From positions 1 to 64,000 of the forward strand of contig JAFUTU010000017.1 in the NCBI GenBank assembly GCA_017484095.1: a stretch of DNA of 64,000 bases. Reading direction: 5' to 3'. The notes under the pieces were generated by a model. The model saw only the letters and a program-made list of their open reading frames with translations. It had not been told where the DNA came from and made no database searches. A program made the position numbers and the translations under genes. Numbering within the stretch: position 1 is the stretch's first letter; each line of letters opens with the position of its first letter. Below are positions 50,393 through 59,012 of this stretch, piece after piece. This stretch comes from Ruminococcus sp. (GTDB taxonomy: Bacteria; Bacillota; Clostridia; Oscillospirales; Ruminococcaceae).

Positions 50393-50440
50393 ACGCCCTG
50401 TTATGGGACTTTCCGGTCGCCCCTACCTCCTTCGGATATA
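50393..50440 (+). repeat. Interspersed repeat B, copy 5
   Basis: GCCCTGTTATGGGACTTTCC, then GGTCGCCCCTACCTCCTTCG. A shortened form without the TAGCAGC hairpin. Confidence 0.75.
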
Positions 50441-50479
50441 TTAACATAAAAGAAAGAATGCCCAATAACTCTTTTCCAA

Positions 50480-50590
50480 GGTTCGCGTAGCGTTACATTT
50501 TAATAGTATGTGCGAAACTAGCCCCCTCCCCTCCGTGGGAGGGATAACGCTTTAATAGTCCATAGCTACTGAAAGAGGGTGGGGGAATTG
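50480..50590 (+). repeat. Interspersed repeat A, copy 5
   Basis: AAGGTTCGCGTAGCGTTAC (50483-50501), then a CCCTCCCCTCCGTGGGAGGG hairpin, then TTTAATAGTC and AGCTACTGAAAGAGGGTGGG. The last module also occurs in copies 4 and 6. Confidence 0.75.
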
Positions 50591-50609
50591 CCCTATGCGG
50601 GAGCATTTA

Positions 50610-50638
50610 TTGTATTTTTTAAGTAGTTGTGCTATACT
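50610..50638 (+). promoter_or_regulatory. Sigma-A promoter of the glycosyltransferase-GtrA operon
   Basis: TTGTAT (50610-50615), 17 bases, TATACT (50633-50638) preceded by TGTGC. Confidence 0.75.
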
Positions 50639-50680
50639 GTTCATTGGGAAAAAGGGAGAGGTCACTGAGGAGGCAGAGCT

Positions 50681-51724
50681 ATGAAAGAACTGAATACTTA
50701 TGTGATCGTTCCTGCTTTTGAGCCCGATGAAAAGCTTGTCGGTGTCATCAGTGGGATAAGTGACAATACGGATTATCACATTGTTGTCGTCAATGACGGC
50801 AGCTCTGCGGATAAGGACGATATCTTCGCTTTCTGCGAGAAGAATGCGGAGTTAATAACGCATGAGAAAAACAAGGGCAAGGGTGCTGCCCTGAAAACAG
50901 CACTTTCGTATATCAAGGCGAAAAACGAGGACTGTATCATAGTTACCGCAGACGCTGACGGCCAGCATAAGCTGGAGGACATCGTCAGAGTGGCACAGGC
51001 TGTTGCAGAGCACCCCGACTGTGTAGTTATGGGCTGCCGTATGTTTACAGGCAATGTGCCTTTGAGGAGCAGATTCGGAAACTCTGTTACAAGGCACGTC
51101 TATTCATTTGCAGCAGGAGTCAAGGTCAGCGATACCCAGACGGGACTTCGCGGCTTTATGTCGGATAAGCTCGGCTTTATGCTCGGCATAAGCGGAGACA
51201 GATACGAGTATGAGATGAATATGCTCCTTGAATGTGCAAGAGAGAGCGTACCCTTCTTTGAGGTGCCTATAGAGACCGTGTATATAGGTGAGAATGAGAC
51301 CTCGCATTTTAACACGATAACGGATTCTTTCAGGATATACCGCGATATACTGCGGTTTTCGTGTTCGTCACTGCTGAGCTTTCTGGTAGATTACCTTTTT
51401 TACACCCTGTTTATTCTTACGACCAAGAACCTTACATTGTCAAACATCTGCGCAAGGGTAATAAGCTCGTGCTTTAATTTCTCGCTGAACAAGAAGTACG
51501 TTTTCAAGAACAGGTCTAAGCTTTTGCCTACAGCGGTAAAATATTTTGCGCTTGCAGCCTTTATCCTTGCAGCCAATACCTTGCTGCTGAACCTGCTGGT
51601 AAAGCACGTGATAGGCAACAAGTTTATCTCAAAGATAATAGTTGAGGTGCTGCTCTTTATGATAAGCTGGGCGGTGCAGAGAAGGTTTGTTTTCAAAAAC
51701 AAAAGAGGAGGAAATGACGCCTGA
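50681..51724 (+). CDS. Fused family 2 glycosyltransferase and GtrA-like protein
   Basis: A 347-residue two-domain protein. Residues ~1-215 are a GT2 domain (VIVPAFEPDEKLV, VVNDGSS, KGKGAALKTAL, TADADGQH, with the DxD-type site). Residues ~220-347 are a four-helix GtrA domain (FLVDYLFYTLFILTT, ending SWAVQRRFVFKNK). Fusing both steps suggests one enzyme loads a sugar on undecaprenyl phosphate and helps move it across the membrane. It starts an operon with an NAGPA-like gene and a small membrane protein. Confidence 0.88.
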   Translation: MKELNTYVIVPAFEPDEKLVGVISGISDNTDYHIVVVNDGSSADKDDIFAFCEKNAELITHEKNKGKGAALKTALSYIKAKNEDCIIVTADADGQHKLEDIVRVAQAVAEHPDCVVMGCRMFTGNVPLRSRFGNSVTRHVYSFAAGVKVSDTQTGLRGFMSDKLGFMLGISGDRYEYEMNMLLECARESVPFFEVPIETVYIGENETSHFNTITDSFRIYRDILRFSCSSLLSFLVDYLFYTLFILTTKNLTLSNICARVISSCFNFSLNKKYVFKNRSKLLPTAVKYFALAAFILAANTLLLNLLVKHVIGNKFISKIIVEVLLFMISWAVQRRFVFKNKRGGNDA

Positions 51725-52860
51725 TGGAGGATGCCTCAAAAAAACGAAAAATGCTCCCGTTCTGGGCGCTGATAATAATCGATGTGCTGGGCATTTGTTC
51801 AGGCATGGGCGTTTATCTGCTGTTTGATTACATTATGCCGCACAAGCTCGATGTAAAGACTGAGGTCGTGGCAGAGGTGGACAGCTCAAGATCATTCGAT
51901 CTGCCGTCAGACAGCTCACAGGCTGATACCGCCGACAGTGAGTCAGAGCCTGCTGACAGCATAAGCGATCATGATCTCGGCAAAGGAAAAAGACCCTCAC
52001 GCAGGGGCGACAGTGAGCCCGAGCGCGAGGACGGAAAGCGCAATCTCAGCAACCAGTATACGTATAATGTTGAGTCTGACGAGAGCGAGTTCAGACGTAT
52101 ACTTGATGCAAACACCAATACGGAGCTTATCGGCCACAGCAGAACAGACAATGCAGATGTATCCGTCTATGAAAAAAGTCTGCTTGACGGCGATGAGAAA
52201 ATAACGTATTATCTGGCTGATGTTTATGTGTCAAACGCAGGCGATATCCTTACCGCCTTTGCCGAGGATACCTTCGGCAAGAACATCAAGGACACAGTTT
52301 ACAATATGGCGGAGGACAACAACGCTCTTTTCGCAGTGAACGGAGACTATTACGGCAATGCCGAGAACGGAATAGTGATACGAAACGGCGTAAAATACCG
52401 TGACACTACCAACGATGCTGATGTTCTCGTTCTGTATACTGACGGTGTTATGCGTGCGTATCTGCCCGAGGAATATGACCCCGATGAGGTGATAGCTCAG
52501 GGTGCATGGCAGGCATGGAATTTCGGCCCCTCTCTTCTTGATGGTGAGGGCGGTCTTAATAAGACGTTTAACACAACGTCTTATCTTAACAGTAAAAATC
52601 CGCGTTCTGCGGCAGGCTATGTTGAACCGGGGCACTATATCTTTGCTACGGTCGACGGCAGAGACAAGGGCTATTCAAGCGGAGCTACTCTCAGTGAGCT
52701 TGCAGCGATAATGTCAAAAGAGGGCTGTGTTTATGCTTATAATCTTGACGGCGGAAAATCCGCAATGATGTATTTTGACGGCCGTATACTGAACCGACCC
52801 GACGGCGGCGGTCGTGATATGAGCGACATAATCTATGTTGAAAGGCAGGAGGCTGAGTGA
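51724..52860 (+). CDS. Membrane-anchored phosphodiester glycosidase (NAGPA) domain protein
   Basis: A 378-residue protein with a signal anchor (about 12-35), a Ser/Asp/Arg-rich linker (about 45-110) and a phosphodiester glycosidase domain (about 125-378). The domain shows ALFAVNGDYYG, GIVIRNG, AWNFGPSLL, RSAAGYVEPGHYIF and the C-terminal AYNLDGGKSAMMYFDG. Relatives remove GlcNAc from phosphodiesters; bacterial members act at the cell surface, including in polysaccharide and spore contexts. Start overlaps the upstream stop by one base. Confidence 0.85.
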   Translation: MEDASKKRKMLPFWALIIIDVLGICSGMGVYLLFDYIMPHKLDVKTEVVAEVDSSRSFDLPSDSSQADTADSESEPADSISDHDLGKGKRPSRRGDSEPEREDGKRNLSNQYTYNVESDESEFRRILDANTNTELIGHSRTDNADVSVYEKSLLDGDEKITYYLADVYVSNAGDILTAFAEDTFGKNIKDTVYNMAEDNNALFAVNGDYYGNAENGIVIRNGVKYRDTTNDADVLVLYTDGVMRAYLPEEYDPDEVIAQGAWQAWNFGPSLLDGEGGLNKTFNTTSYLNSKNPRSAAGYVEPGHYIFATVDGRDKGYSSGATLSELAAIMSKEGCVYAYNLDGGKSAMMYFDGRILNRPDGGGRDMSDIIYVERQEAE

Positions 52861-53060
52861 TGAAAAAGCTGTCGAGGATACTTCCGCACATAACTATCAT
52901 TCTGGCAGGAATGTTCATCATCTTCTGGATACTGGACATTCTGAATCCGACGATGAATTTTATAAACAGGCGCCTTTCAAACAAGCTGCTGCTGATATTC
53001 TGTATCAGTGCGATAATAACTTCCGTCTTTGCGGTGTATTATGAGAGACGGCAGCGATAG
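52860..53060 (+). CDS. Small two-helix membrane protein
   Basis: A 66-residue protein with two membrane helices (ILPHITIILAGMFIIFWIL and LLLIFCISAIITSVFAVYY) and a basic end. The ATG at 52860 overlaps the upstream stop by one base, and AGGAGG sits 7 bases upstream, so it is translated as the third gene of the operon. No family recognised; it could support the NAGPA-domain protein or the glycosyltransferase. Confidence 0.7.
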   Translation: MKKLSRILPHITIILAGMFIIFWILDILNPTMNFINRRLSNKLLLIFCISAIITSVFAVYYERRQR

Positions 53061-53095
53061 TTATAGGGGTTTTCTGGCAGCAGTTTGCTGTTGTC

Positions 53096-53185
53096 CTCCT
53101 TGTTATGGGGCTTTCCGGTCGCCCCCTAGCAGCGACTGCTTCGGCTGCTACCCCTTCGGGTACATATCTATTTATTAGGTACGAC
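53096..53185 (+). repeat. Interspersed repeat B, copy 6 (reference form)
   Basis: TGTTATGGGGCTTTCCGGTC, then GCCCC, then the hairpin TAGCAGC..GCTGCTA, then CCCCTTCGGGTACATATC and TATTTATTAG. This is the clearest full-length copy. Confidence 0.8.
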
Positions 53186-53201
53186 CAAATCAGATCAACA
53201 A

Positions 53202-53239
53202 AAAACAGGTATTCCCGATGATAGGAAATACCTGTTTTT
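53202..53239. terminator. Bidirectional terminator upstream of the cyclophilin stop
   Basis: AAACAGGTATTCCC pairs with GGAAATACCTGTTT (about 53203-53216 with 53224-53237, with a bulge). It has T-runs on both strands, between convergent genes. Confidence 0.85.
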
Positions 53240-53255
53240 GTTATACTATACTTTA

Positions 53256-54488
53256 CTACTGCTTAGCTGTAAAATATGATACCGTGAACTTTACCTGAGT
53301 GTTGCCGTCCGCATCAGGATCGGTGACCTCAGCCTTTTCAATAGTTACAGGCAGCAGCGGCTGAGATTCAGACTGGTCTGTTCCTACTGTCTTTTCGATC
53401 AGTGACATTGCATCAACAACGTCCATTCCCTCTGTTACCATTCCAAAAGCTGCATAGTCTCCGTCAAGGATAGATGAGTAATCATCGCTCAGGCAAATGA
53501 AAAACTGTGATGATGCCGAATCAGGATCAGAAGCCCTTGCCATTGAGATAACTCCTCTGGTGTGACTAAGGTCATTCTCAACGCCGTTAGATGAAAACTC
53601 ACCCTTTATGCTCTCTCCCGAACCGCCTGTGCCGTCTCCGTTGGGGTCTCCTCCCTGAACGACAAAGTTTTCGATTATCCTGTGGAATGTGAGACCGTCA
53701 TAGAACCCTTCTCCGACGAGCTTTTCAAAATTCTCGCAGGTGACAGGCGCCTTATCCTTGTAAAGAGCGACCGTGAATTCACCTGTCTGCTTGTCGTAGT
53801 CGTCCTCGCTTATCTCTTTCTTATCTGTAGTGTAGTTGATATAGAAGCGTGCTCTGTGGTTGCCGTTCTCATCATCGTCGATCATCTCTGCTTTGACGAT
53901 AGTTACAGGCTGAACAGGCTTTGATATGGCGTTGTCTCCTCCGAGAGAGCGTTCAACGTTCTGCAGATCGTCTATGACCTCCATGCCCTCGGTAACCTCG
54001 CCAAAGGCAGCGTAGTTGCCGTCAAGGGTCGAGGCATACTGATCGCTGAAGCAGATAAAGAACTGTGATGACGCCGAATCAGGGTCCTGAGACCTTGCCA
54101 TTGAAACGATACCCCTTGTGTGGCTGAGGTCGTTCTCAACACCGTTTGAAGAGAACTCACCCTTGATGTTCTTTTCAGAGCCTCCTGTGCCGTCGCCGTT
54201 AGGGTCGCCGCCCTGTGCCATAAAGCCGTCAACTATCCTGTGGAAGGTAAGTCCGTCGTAGAAGCCGTCTTTGATAAGGCTCTCAAAGTTTTCGCAGGTC
54301 AGCGGAGCTTTATCGGCATACATGGTTATTACAAAGCTCTTATCTGTGTCGGCAGGCTTTGCCACAGCTTTTTTTGTTGAGCTCGTGCTTGATGCATCAT
54401 CAGTATCTCCGCAGGCAGCGAAGAGACCTAAGCTCATAACGCAGGCAGCCATTATGGCAGCTGTCCTGAGCAGTTTTGTAAATTTCAT
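53256..54488 (-). CDS. Lipoprotein with two tandem cyclophilin-type prolyl isomerase domains
   Basis: A 410-residue lipoprotein (lipobox FAAC-G, Cys26) with two cyclophilin domains, about residues 48-205 and 235-400. Both keep the core motifs: FYDGLTFHRI, QGGDPNGDGTGGS and FSSNGVENDLSHTRG, followed by SMAR and SASSQFFIC. Cyclophilins speed cis-trans isomerisation of prolyl bonds, here for exported proteins outside the membrane. The two copies are nearly identical over long stretches, so the duplication is fairly recent or gene-converted. Most bacterial homologues have one domain. AAAGGA precedes the ATG at 54488. Confidence 0.92.
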   Translation of the reverse strand: MKFTKLLRTAAIMAACVMSLGLFAACGDTDDASSTSSTKKAVAKPADTDKSFVITMYADKAPLTCENFESLIKDGFYDGLTFHRIVDGFMAQGGDPNGDGTGGSEKNIKGEFSSNGVENDLSHTRGIVSMARSQDPDSASSQFFICFSDQYASTLDGNYAAFGEVTEGMEVIDDLQNVERSLGGDNAISKPVQPVTIVKAEMIDDDENGNHRARFYINYTTDKKEISEDDYDKQTGEFTVALYKDKAPVTCENFEKLVGEGFYDGLTFHRIIENFVVQGGDPNGDGTGGSGESIKGEFSSNGVENDLSHTRGVISMARASDPDSASSQFFICLSDDYSSILDGDYAAFGMVTEGMDVVDAMSLIEKTVGTDQSESQPLLPVTIEKAEVTDPDADGNTQVKFTVSYFTAKQ

Positions 54489-54528
54489 TATTATCTGTCC
54501 TTTCTTGAAAAATCTAACCCCGATGAGT

Positions 54529-54557
54529 ATTATAACACAATGCAGCAAAAAAGTAAA
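54529..54557 (-). promoter_or_regulatory. Sigma-A promoter of the cyclophilin lipoprotein gene
   Basis: On the minus strand, TTTACT (54552-54557), 17 bases, TATAAT (54529-54534) preceded by TGTGT. Confidence 0.82.
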
Positions 54558-54597
54558 GAGGTGCGTTATCTTATAGTAAAAAAACAAGAGCAAATCC

Positions 54598-54626
54598 TTT
54601 ACAATAATATAATTTTGTGTTATACT
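54598..54626 (+). promoter_or_regulatory. Sigma-A promoter of cls
   Basis: TTTACA (54598-54603), 17 bases, TATACT (54621-54626) preceded by TGTGT. It is divergent from the cyclophilin promoter, with 40 bases between the -35 boxes. Confidence 0.82.
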
Positions 54627-54667
54627 AACTGTGTATGCAGACTTTTAAGTGTCAGGAGGTGTTGAAA

Positions 54668-56287
54668 ATGAGCAGAGCAGGCGAAAACGTAAAATATGTG
54701 AAGGATAACGTAAAAACGAACGTTATCAACGCCAAGGACAAGATCAAGAAGAAAAAGCCGAAAAAGCTGATAAACATTATCTTCTCGCAGAGAACTACCA
54801 TTATCCTTTTGCTGCTTTTGCAGTTCCTGTTTATTTTTATCACCTTCCAGAGCCTGTACAATCAGTATCCCTATCTTCATATCGCTTTTTCGACGATAGC
54901 GGCGGTCCTTGCTGTGTATATCCTGAACACTAACGAGAACCCTGCCTATAAGCTTGCGTGGATAATACCTCTTATAGCGCTGCCCGTGTTCACCTCCGCT
55001 CTGTATGTGATACTGAAAAACCAGTTCCAGACCCGCCCCGTAAGAAAGCTTTACGCAAAACGCTGGGAGACCGCCAGAGCCTACCTTGAAACAGACAATG
55101 ACCTTATGGAAAGCATAAAGAAAAACTCTCCGCAGAAGTATAAGCTCTCAAACTATGTTGATGATTACGGCGGCTTTCCTGCCTGCAGGAATACCGATGT
55201 AACGTATTTCCCTTTGGGCGAGAATAAGTTTGAGGCTATGCTCACAGAGCTTGAAAAGGCAGAAAAGTTCATCTTTATGGAGTACTTCATCATAGATGAC
55301 GGCGAAATGTGGCAGGCAGTAGTAAAGATACTTCTTGAAAAGGCAGCTCAGGGCGTTGAGATAAGGCTTTTGTATGACGGAATGGGTTCGCAGTTCACAC
55401 TGCCGTTCAGGTATAAGAAAAAGCTTACCGAGCAGGGCGTAAAGTGCTGTGTTTTCAATCCGTTCAGACCTTTCCTCTCCTCTATCCAGAACAACCGTGA
55501 CCACCGCAAGATACTCGTTATCGACGGCAAGGTAGCTTTCAGCGGCGGCATAAATATCGCTGATGAATATATCAACCGCGTAGACCGCTTCGGTCACTGG
55601 AAGGATACAGCTGTTATGCTCAAGGGTGACGGCGTCTGGAACTTTACCGTAATGTTCCTCCATATGTGGGACGTTGTATCAGGTGCCCGTGACGATTATT
55701 CACACTACCGTGTTGACTGCCCCGTCAGCGATGCAAAGGGCTTTGTTATCCCTTACGGCGATTCACCTCTTGATACTGAAAACGTAGGCGAGCTCGTGTA
55801 TATGGATATGATAAACGATGCGAAGGACTATGTCTATATTTCAACTCCGTATCTTATCCCTGACAATGAGATGCTCACCGTGCTTGACTTTGCCGCAAAA
55901 TCAGGCGTAGATGTAAGAATAATCACCCCCGGCATACCCGATAAGAAATACGTCAGCTGCATCACAAGGTCATATTATAAAGACCTTCTCGAAATGGGCG
56001 TAAAGATCTATGAGTATGAGGGCGGCTTCAACCATGCAAAGCAGTGTCTCTGCGACGACAAAAACGCTGTAGTCGGCACAATAAACTTTGATTACCGCAG
56101 CTTTTATCTTCATTTTGAGTGTGCCGTTTATATGCACGGTACCGACTGCGTGAAGGACATCAAGGCAGATTTTGATGATATGTTTGAAAACAGGTGCCAC
56201 CTTGTAACAGCTGAAGACGTTAATAACCGCAGCCCGATAGAAAAGTTCATGGCGGTCATTCTGAGGACTATAGCGCCGTTATTGTAG
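54668..56287 (+). CDS. cls: Cardiolipin synthase
   Basis: A 539-residue phospholipase D family enzyme that makes cardiolipin from phosphatidylglycerol. It has a basic N-terminus, membrane helices at about residues 40-58, 68-85 and 94-112, and two HKD motifs: NRDHRKILVIDG with GGINIADEY, and GFNHAKQCLCDD with GTINFDYRSF. AGGAGG lies about 8 bases before the ATG at 54668. The earlier in-frame ATG at 54635 is too close to the promoter. The 23819 gene is a paralogue. Confidence 0.93.
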   Translation: MSRAGENVKYVKDNVKTNVINAKDKIKKKKPKKLINIIFSQRTTIILLLLLQFLFIFITFQSLYNQYPYLHIAFSTIAAVLAVYILNTNENPAYKLAWIIPLIALPVFTSALYVILKNQFQTRPVRKLYAKRWETARAYLETDNDLMESIKKNSPQKYKLSNYVDDYGGFPACRNTDVTYFPLGENKFEAMLTELEKAEKFIFMEYFIIDDGEMWQAVVKILLEKAAQGVEIRLLYDGMGSQFTLPFRYKKKLTEQGVKCCVFNPFRPFLSSIQNNRDHRKILVIDGKVAFSGGINIADEYINRVDRFGHWKDTAVMLKGDGVWNFTVMFLHMWDVVSGARDDYSHYRVDCPVSDAKGFVIPYGDSPLDTENVGELVYMDMINDAKDYVYISTPYLIPDNEMLTVLDFAAKSGVDVRIITPGIPDKKYVSCITRSYYKDLLEMGVKIYEYEGGFNHAKQCLCDDKNAVVGTINFDYRSFYLHFECAVYMHGTDCVKDIKADFDDMFENRCHLVTAEDVNNRSPIEKFMAVILRTIAPLL

Positions 56288-56357
56288 TCCTGCCAGACGG
56301 GTCGTTGCTACACACTTTCAGCAGCAGAGAACTACTAAACCGTGTGTTCTCTTTTAA

Positions 56358-56440
56358 GGGTGGCTTTCCAGCAGCAGTTTGCTGTTGCACGCCCTCCCTT
56401 AACCCCCCCCCTTCGGGTACAAATCTATTTATTAGATGCA
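56358..56440 (+). repeat. Interspersed repeat B, copy 7 (diverged)
   Basis: GGGTGGCTTTCCAGCAGCAG, a GCAGCAG/CTGTTGC hairpin, a C-run, then CCCCTTCGGGTACAAATC and TATTTATTAG. The 3' end matches copy 6 almost exactly. Confidence 0.7.
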
Positions 56441-56454
56441 AATGGTTCGCGCAG

Positions 56455-56472
56455 GCGTGCGGCGAGCACTCT
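56455..56472 (+). repeat. Interspersed repeat C, copy 4
   Basis: GCGTGCGGCGAGCACTCT, directly abutting the -35 box of the tatD promoter, as copy 1 abuts that of zapA. Confidence 0.7.
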
Positions 56473-56500
56473 TTACTTTTTTGGTTTTTTGTGTTATACT
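56472..56500 (+). promoter_or_regulatory. Sigma-A promoter of tatD
   Basis: TTTACT (56472-56477), 17 bases, TATACT (56495-56500) preceded by TGTGT. Confidence 0.8.
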
Positions 56501-56543
56501 ATATCTCGGTGATGTTTATCTCTTACAGAAAGGGTGAATACCT

Positions 56544-57329
56544 ATCAGAAATATATTTGATTCTCATTGTCATTATAACGATCCTGCCTTTGATGAGGAC
56601 AGATACCTTCTTCTTGACAGGATGCTCAGTTCTCCCGATTCGCCGATAGATAAGCTCACACACGCTGCTACAGACGTTTCATCGTCACGCTTCGGGATAG
56701 AGCTTGCAAAGAAATATAAAAACTTCTATACTTCAATAGGCTTTCACCCCGAGGTCATAGACGACCTGCCCGATGACTGGGAGACTCAGCTGGAGCAGCT
56801 TTATAAAGATGCCTGCGTCACTCAAAGGCTAGTTGCCGTCGGAGAGATAGGTCTTGATTATCACTATGAGGGCTATAATAAGGCAAAGCAGATCGCTCTT
56901 TTCGAGGGGCAGGTGCAGTTTGCCCTTAAAAAAAGCCTGCCGATAATCGTTCATTGCCGTGATGCGGTACAGGACTGTATGGATATACTTCACCGCTATC
57001 AGCCAAGAGGTGTCATGCATTGCTTTTCAGGCTCTGCTGAAACAGCCCTTGAGGTGGTAAAGCTCGGTATGTATGTAGGGTTCACAGGGTCTCTGGCATT
57101 TAAAAACAATAAGAAGGGCAGAGCAGTGATCGCAGCAGTCCCTCTTGACAGGATCCTTTTTGAGACAGACTGCCCGTATATGGCGCCTCCTCCCTACCGC
57201 GGTCACCGAAGCGAGAGCTATATGATAGAAGAGGTCGCAAAGGTCACAGGCGAGGTAAGAGGGATAGACCCTCAGAAAATGATAGATATCACAAACGAAA
57301 ACGCTTGCAGACTTTTCGGAATAAAGTAG
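56544..57329 (+). CDS. tatD: TatD family deoxyribonuclease-like hydrolase, non-canonical start
   Basis: About 261 residues. The TatD metal site is complete when read from upstream of the first ATG: IFDSHCHYNDPAF gives the HxH motif, then GEIGLDYHY, IVHCRDA, GVMHCFSGS and FETDCPYMAPPPYRG. The first in-frame ATG (56622) would cut off the HxH motif. Upstream in frame there is only ATA (56538) or ATC (56544) before a TGA at 56535. AGAAAGGGTG (56527-56536) is placed about right for ATC. So the gene starts at a rare codon or has a small frameshift at its 5' end. Confidence 0.85.
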   Translation: MRNIFDSHCHYNDPAFDEDRYLLLDRMLSSPDSPIDKLTHAATDVSSSRFGIELAKKYKNFYTSIGFHPEVIDDLPDDWETQLEQLYKDACVTQRLVAVGEIGLDYHYEGYNKAKQIALFEGQVQFALKKSLPIIVHCRDAVQDCMDILHRYQPRGVMHCFSGSAETALEVVKLGMYVGFTGSLAFKNNKKGRAVIAAVPLDRILFETDCPYMAPPPYRGHRSESYMIEEVAKVTGEVRGIDPQKMIDITNENACRLFGIK

Positions 57330-57352
57330 AAAAACGGAGATGAAAAACCAAA

Positions 57353-58312
57353 ATGGCAGAAACGATGTACATTGTTATCCCCTGCTATAATGAGGAGGAA
57401 ATGCTTCCGATAACAGCGAAGGCTCTTATGAAAAAGCTTTCCGAGCTTATTGAGGACAGAAGGATATCGCCTCAGAGCAAGGTAATGTTTGTAAATGACG
57501 GCTCAAAGGATAAAACGTGGGAGATAATAGAGAAGCTCCACGAGCTCAGCAGCTACTTTACAGGTGTGTCCCTTTCAAGGAACAAGGGTCACCAGAATGC
57601 CCTTTTAGCAGGCCTGATGACCGCTAAGGACTACGCCGATATAGTAGTGTCTATGGATGCTGACCTTCAGGACGATATAGATGCGATAGACGGCTTTCTT
57701 GATAAAAGAGCTGAGGGCTGTGACATAGTTTACGGCGTAAGGTCATCAAGAGAAAAGGACACCGCCTTTAAGAGAAACACAGCACAGCTTTATTATAAAA
57801 TGCTTGAAAAAATGGGTGTTGAGATCACCTATAACCACGCGGATTACAGGCTTATGAGCAAAAGAGCTATCGAAGCACTGGCAGAGTTCAAGGAGGTGAA
57901 CCTCTTCCTAAGAGGTCTCGTCCCTATGGTCGGCTTTAAGAGCGATACCGTCACCTATGTCAGAAATGAAAGAGTGGCAGGCGAATCCAAATATCCGCTG
58001 AAAAAAATGATCTCCTTCGCAGTGGAGGGAATCACCTCTCTTTCAGTAAAGCCTATAAGGTTCATCACAGCGCTTGGCTTTATAGTGTTCCTGATATCCC
58101 TCATAATGCTCATATATTTCCTTATAACGTGGGCTGTCGGCGACGTTGTAAGGGGCTGGGCTTCGACCATAACGTCCGTCTGGGCGATAGGCGGCCTGCA
58201 GCTATTATCCATCGGTATTATTGGCGAATATATTGGCAAGATCTATCTTGAGACCAAAGCTCGCCCAAAATATATAATAGACATTGATCTTGAAAAAAAT
58301 GAAAAGGAGTAA
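57353..58312 (+). CDS. Family 2 glycosyltransferase, GtrB/DPM1-like
   Basis: A 319-residue enzyme with a GT2 domain (MYIVIPCYNEEEMLP, FVNDGSKDKTW, LSRNKGHQNALLAGL, VSMDADLQDD) and two C-terminal membrane helices (FITALGFIVFLISLIMLIYF, and IGGLQLLSIGIIGEYIGKIY). This is the form of bactoprenol glucosyltransferases that load a sugar on undecaprenyl phosphate. GGAGA precedes the ATG. It follows tatD by 23 bases and precedes the SseB-like gene by 5. Confidence 0.9.
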   Translation: MAETMYIVIPCYNEEEMLPITAKALMKKLSELIEDRRISPQSKVMFVNDGSKDKTWEIIEKLHELSSYFTGVSLSRNKGHQNALLAGLMTAKDYADIVVSMDADLQDDIDAIDGFLDKRAEGCDIVYGVRSSREKDTAFKRNTAQLYYKMLEKMGVEITYNHADYRLMSKRAIEALAEFKEVNLFLRGLVPMVGFKSDTVTYVRNERVAGESKYPLKKMISFAVEGITSLSVKPIRFITALGFIVFLISLIMLIYFLITWAVGDVVRGWASTITSVWAIGGLQLLSIGIIGEYIGKIYLETKARPKYIIDIDLEKNEKE

Positions 58313-58317
58313 TCACT

Positions 58318-58857
58318 ATGCCCGAACTCAGAGCTAATAATGAAAAGCCTAATTTCGACAACAACCCTAAGCTTATAGAGGCTATCACCGAGATGAGAAA
58401 GAATTTTTCTCCTGACACACAGAATAAGGTCATCAATGCCGCACTCAGGTGTACTTACCTCGTTCCCGCAACAGTTGAGCAGTCAACAGAGCTGGTAGCC
58501 GATGAGGATAACCACGTTGACTTCCAGAACAAGAGCAAGGCTAAGTTCATTCTTATCAACAATAATAAAACAAAAGGTACCTTCTTCCCTGCGTTCACTT
58601 CCAAGGAGGAAGCAGAAAAGCTCAAGGCTGACCGTAAGTTTCAGCTGTTCGCAATGAAGTTCGGCGATATAGCTACCCTTACCGAGCAGACCCAGACCGT
58701 TCAGGGCTTTGTTATAAATCCCTTCCATGAGAACCTCCCCTTCACTCAGGAGATGCTTTCTTCTATCAAGGCTACTCTTATCAAGGCAAGACAGGAGAGA
58801 GAGTCAGCTTCGGGGAGCGGAATAACCCATACAACAAATGAAAATGTTGAAGAATAA
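58318..58857 (+). CDS. SseB N-terminal domain protein
   Basis: A 179-residue soluble protein matching the SseB N-terminal domain: a helical start (NNPKLIEAITEMRKNF), LRCTYLVPATVE, then FPAFTSKEEAEKLK, and a C-terminal VQGFVINPFHENLPFT. In enterobacteria SseB is linked to rhodanese-type enhancement; the Firmicute family has no settled function. AAAAGGAG precedes the ATG. It ends the tatD-GT2 operon at a clear terminator. Confidence 0.8.
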   Translation: MPELRANNEKPNFDNNPKLIEAITEMRKNFSPDTQNKVINAALRCTYLVPATVEQSTELVADEDNHVDFQNKSKAKFILINNNKTKGTFFPAFTSKEEAEKLKADRKFQLFAMKFGDIATLTEQTQTVQGFVINPFHENLPFTQEMLSSIKATLIKARQERESASGSGITHTTNENVEE

Positions 58858-58866
58858 ATAAAAAAC

Positions 58867-58892
58867 AAAACCGTCCGAGCAGGGCGGTTTTT
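58867..58892 (+). terminator. Terminator of the tatD operon
   Basis: AAAACCGTCC pairs with GGGCGGTTTT (58867-58876 with 58882-58891) and runs into TT. Confidence 0.85.
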
Positions 58893-58932
58893 ACATTTTG
58901 TTAAAAAATATTTGGTTTTTATTTAAAAGTTG

Positions 58933-58961
58933 TTGACAAGTCAGAAAGGCTGTGCTATAAT
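58933..58961 (+). promoter_or_regulatory. Sigma-A promoter of the gene at 59013
   Basis: Consensus TTGACA (58933-58938), 17 bases, TATAAT (58956-58961) preceded by TGTGC. Confidence 0.9.
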
Positions 58962-59012
58962 CTAAATAGTTGATTATGCATCGTTTTGATGAAAGAGATT
59001 AGGGGTTTTATA

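Noticed and set aside
56622..57329. tatD starting at the first ATG
   Set aside because: This would remove the HxH metal-binding motif that is intact just upstream in the same frame.
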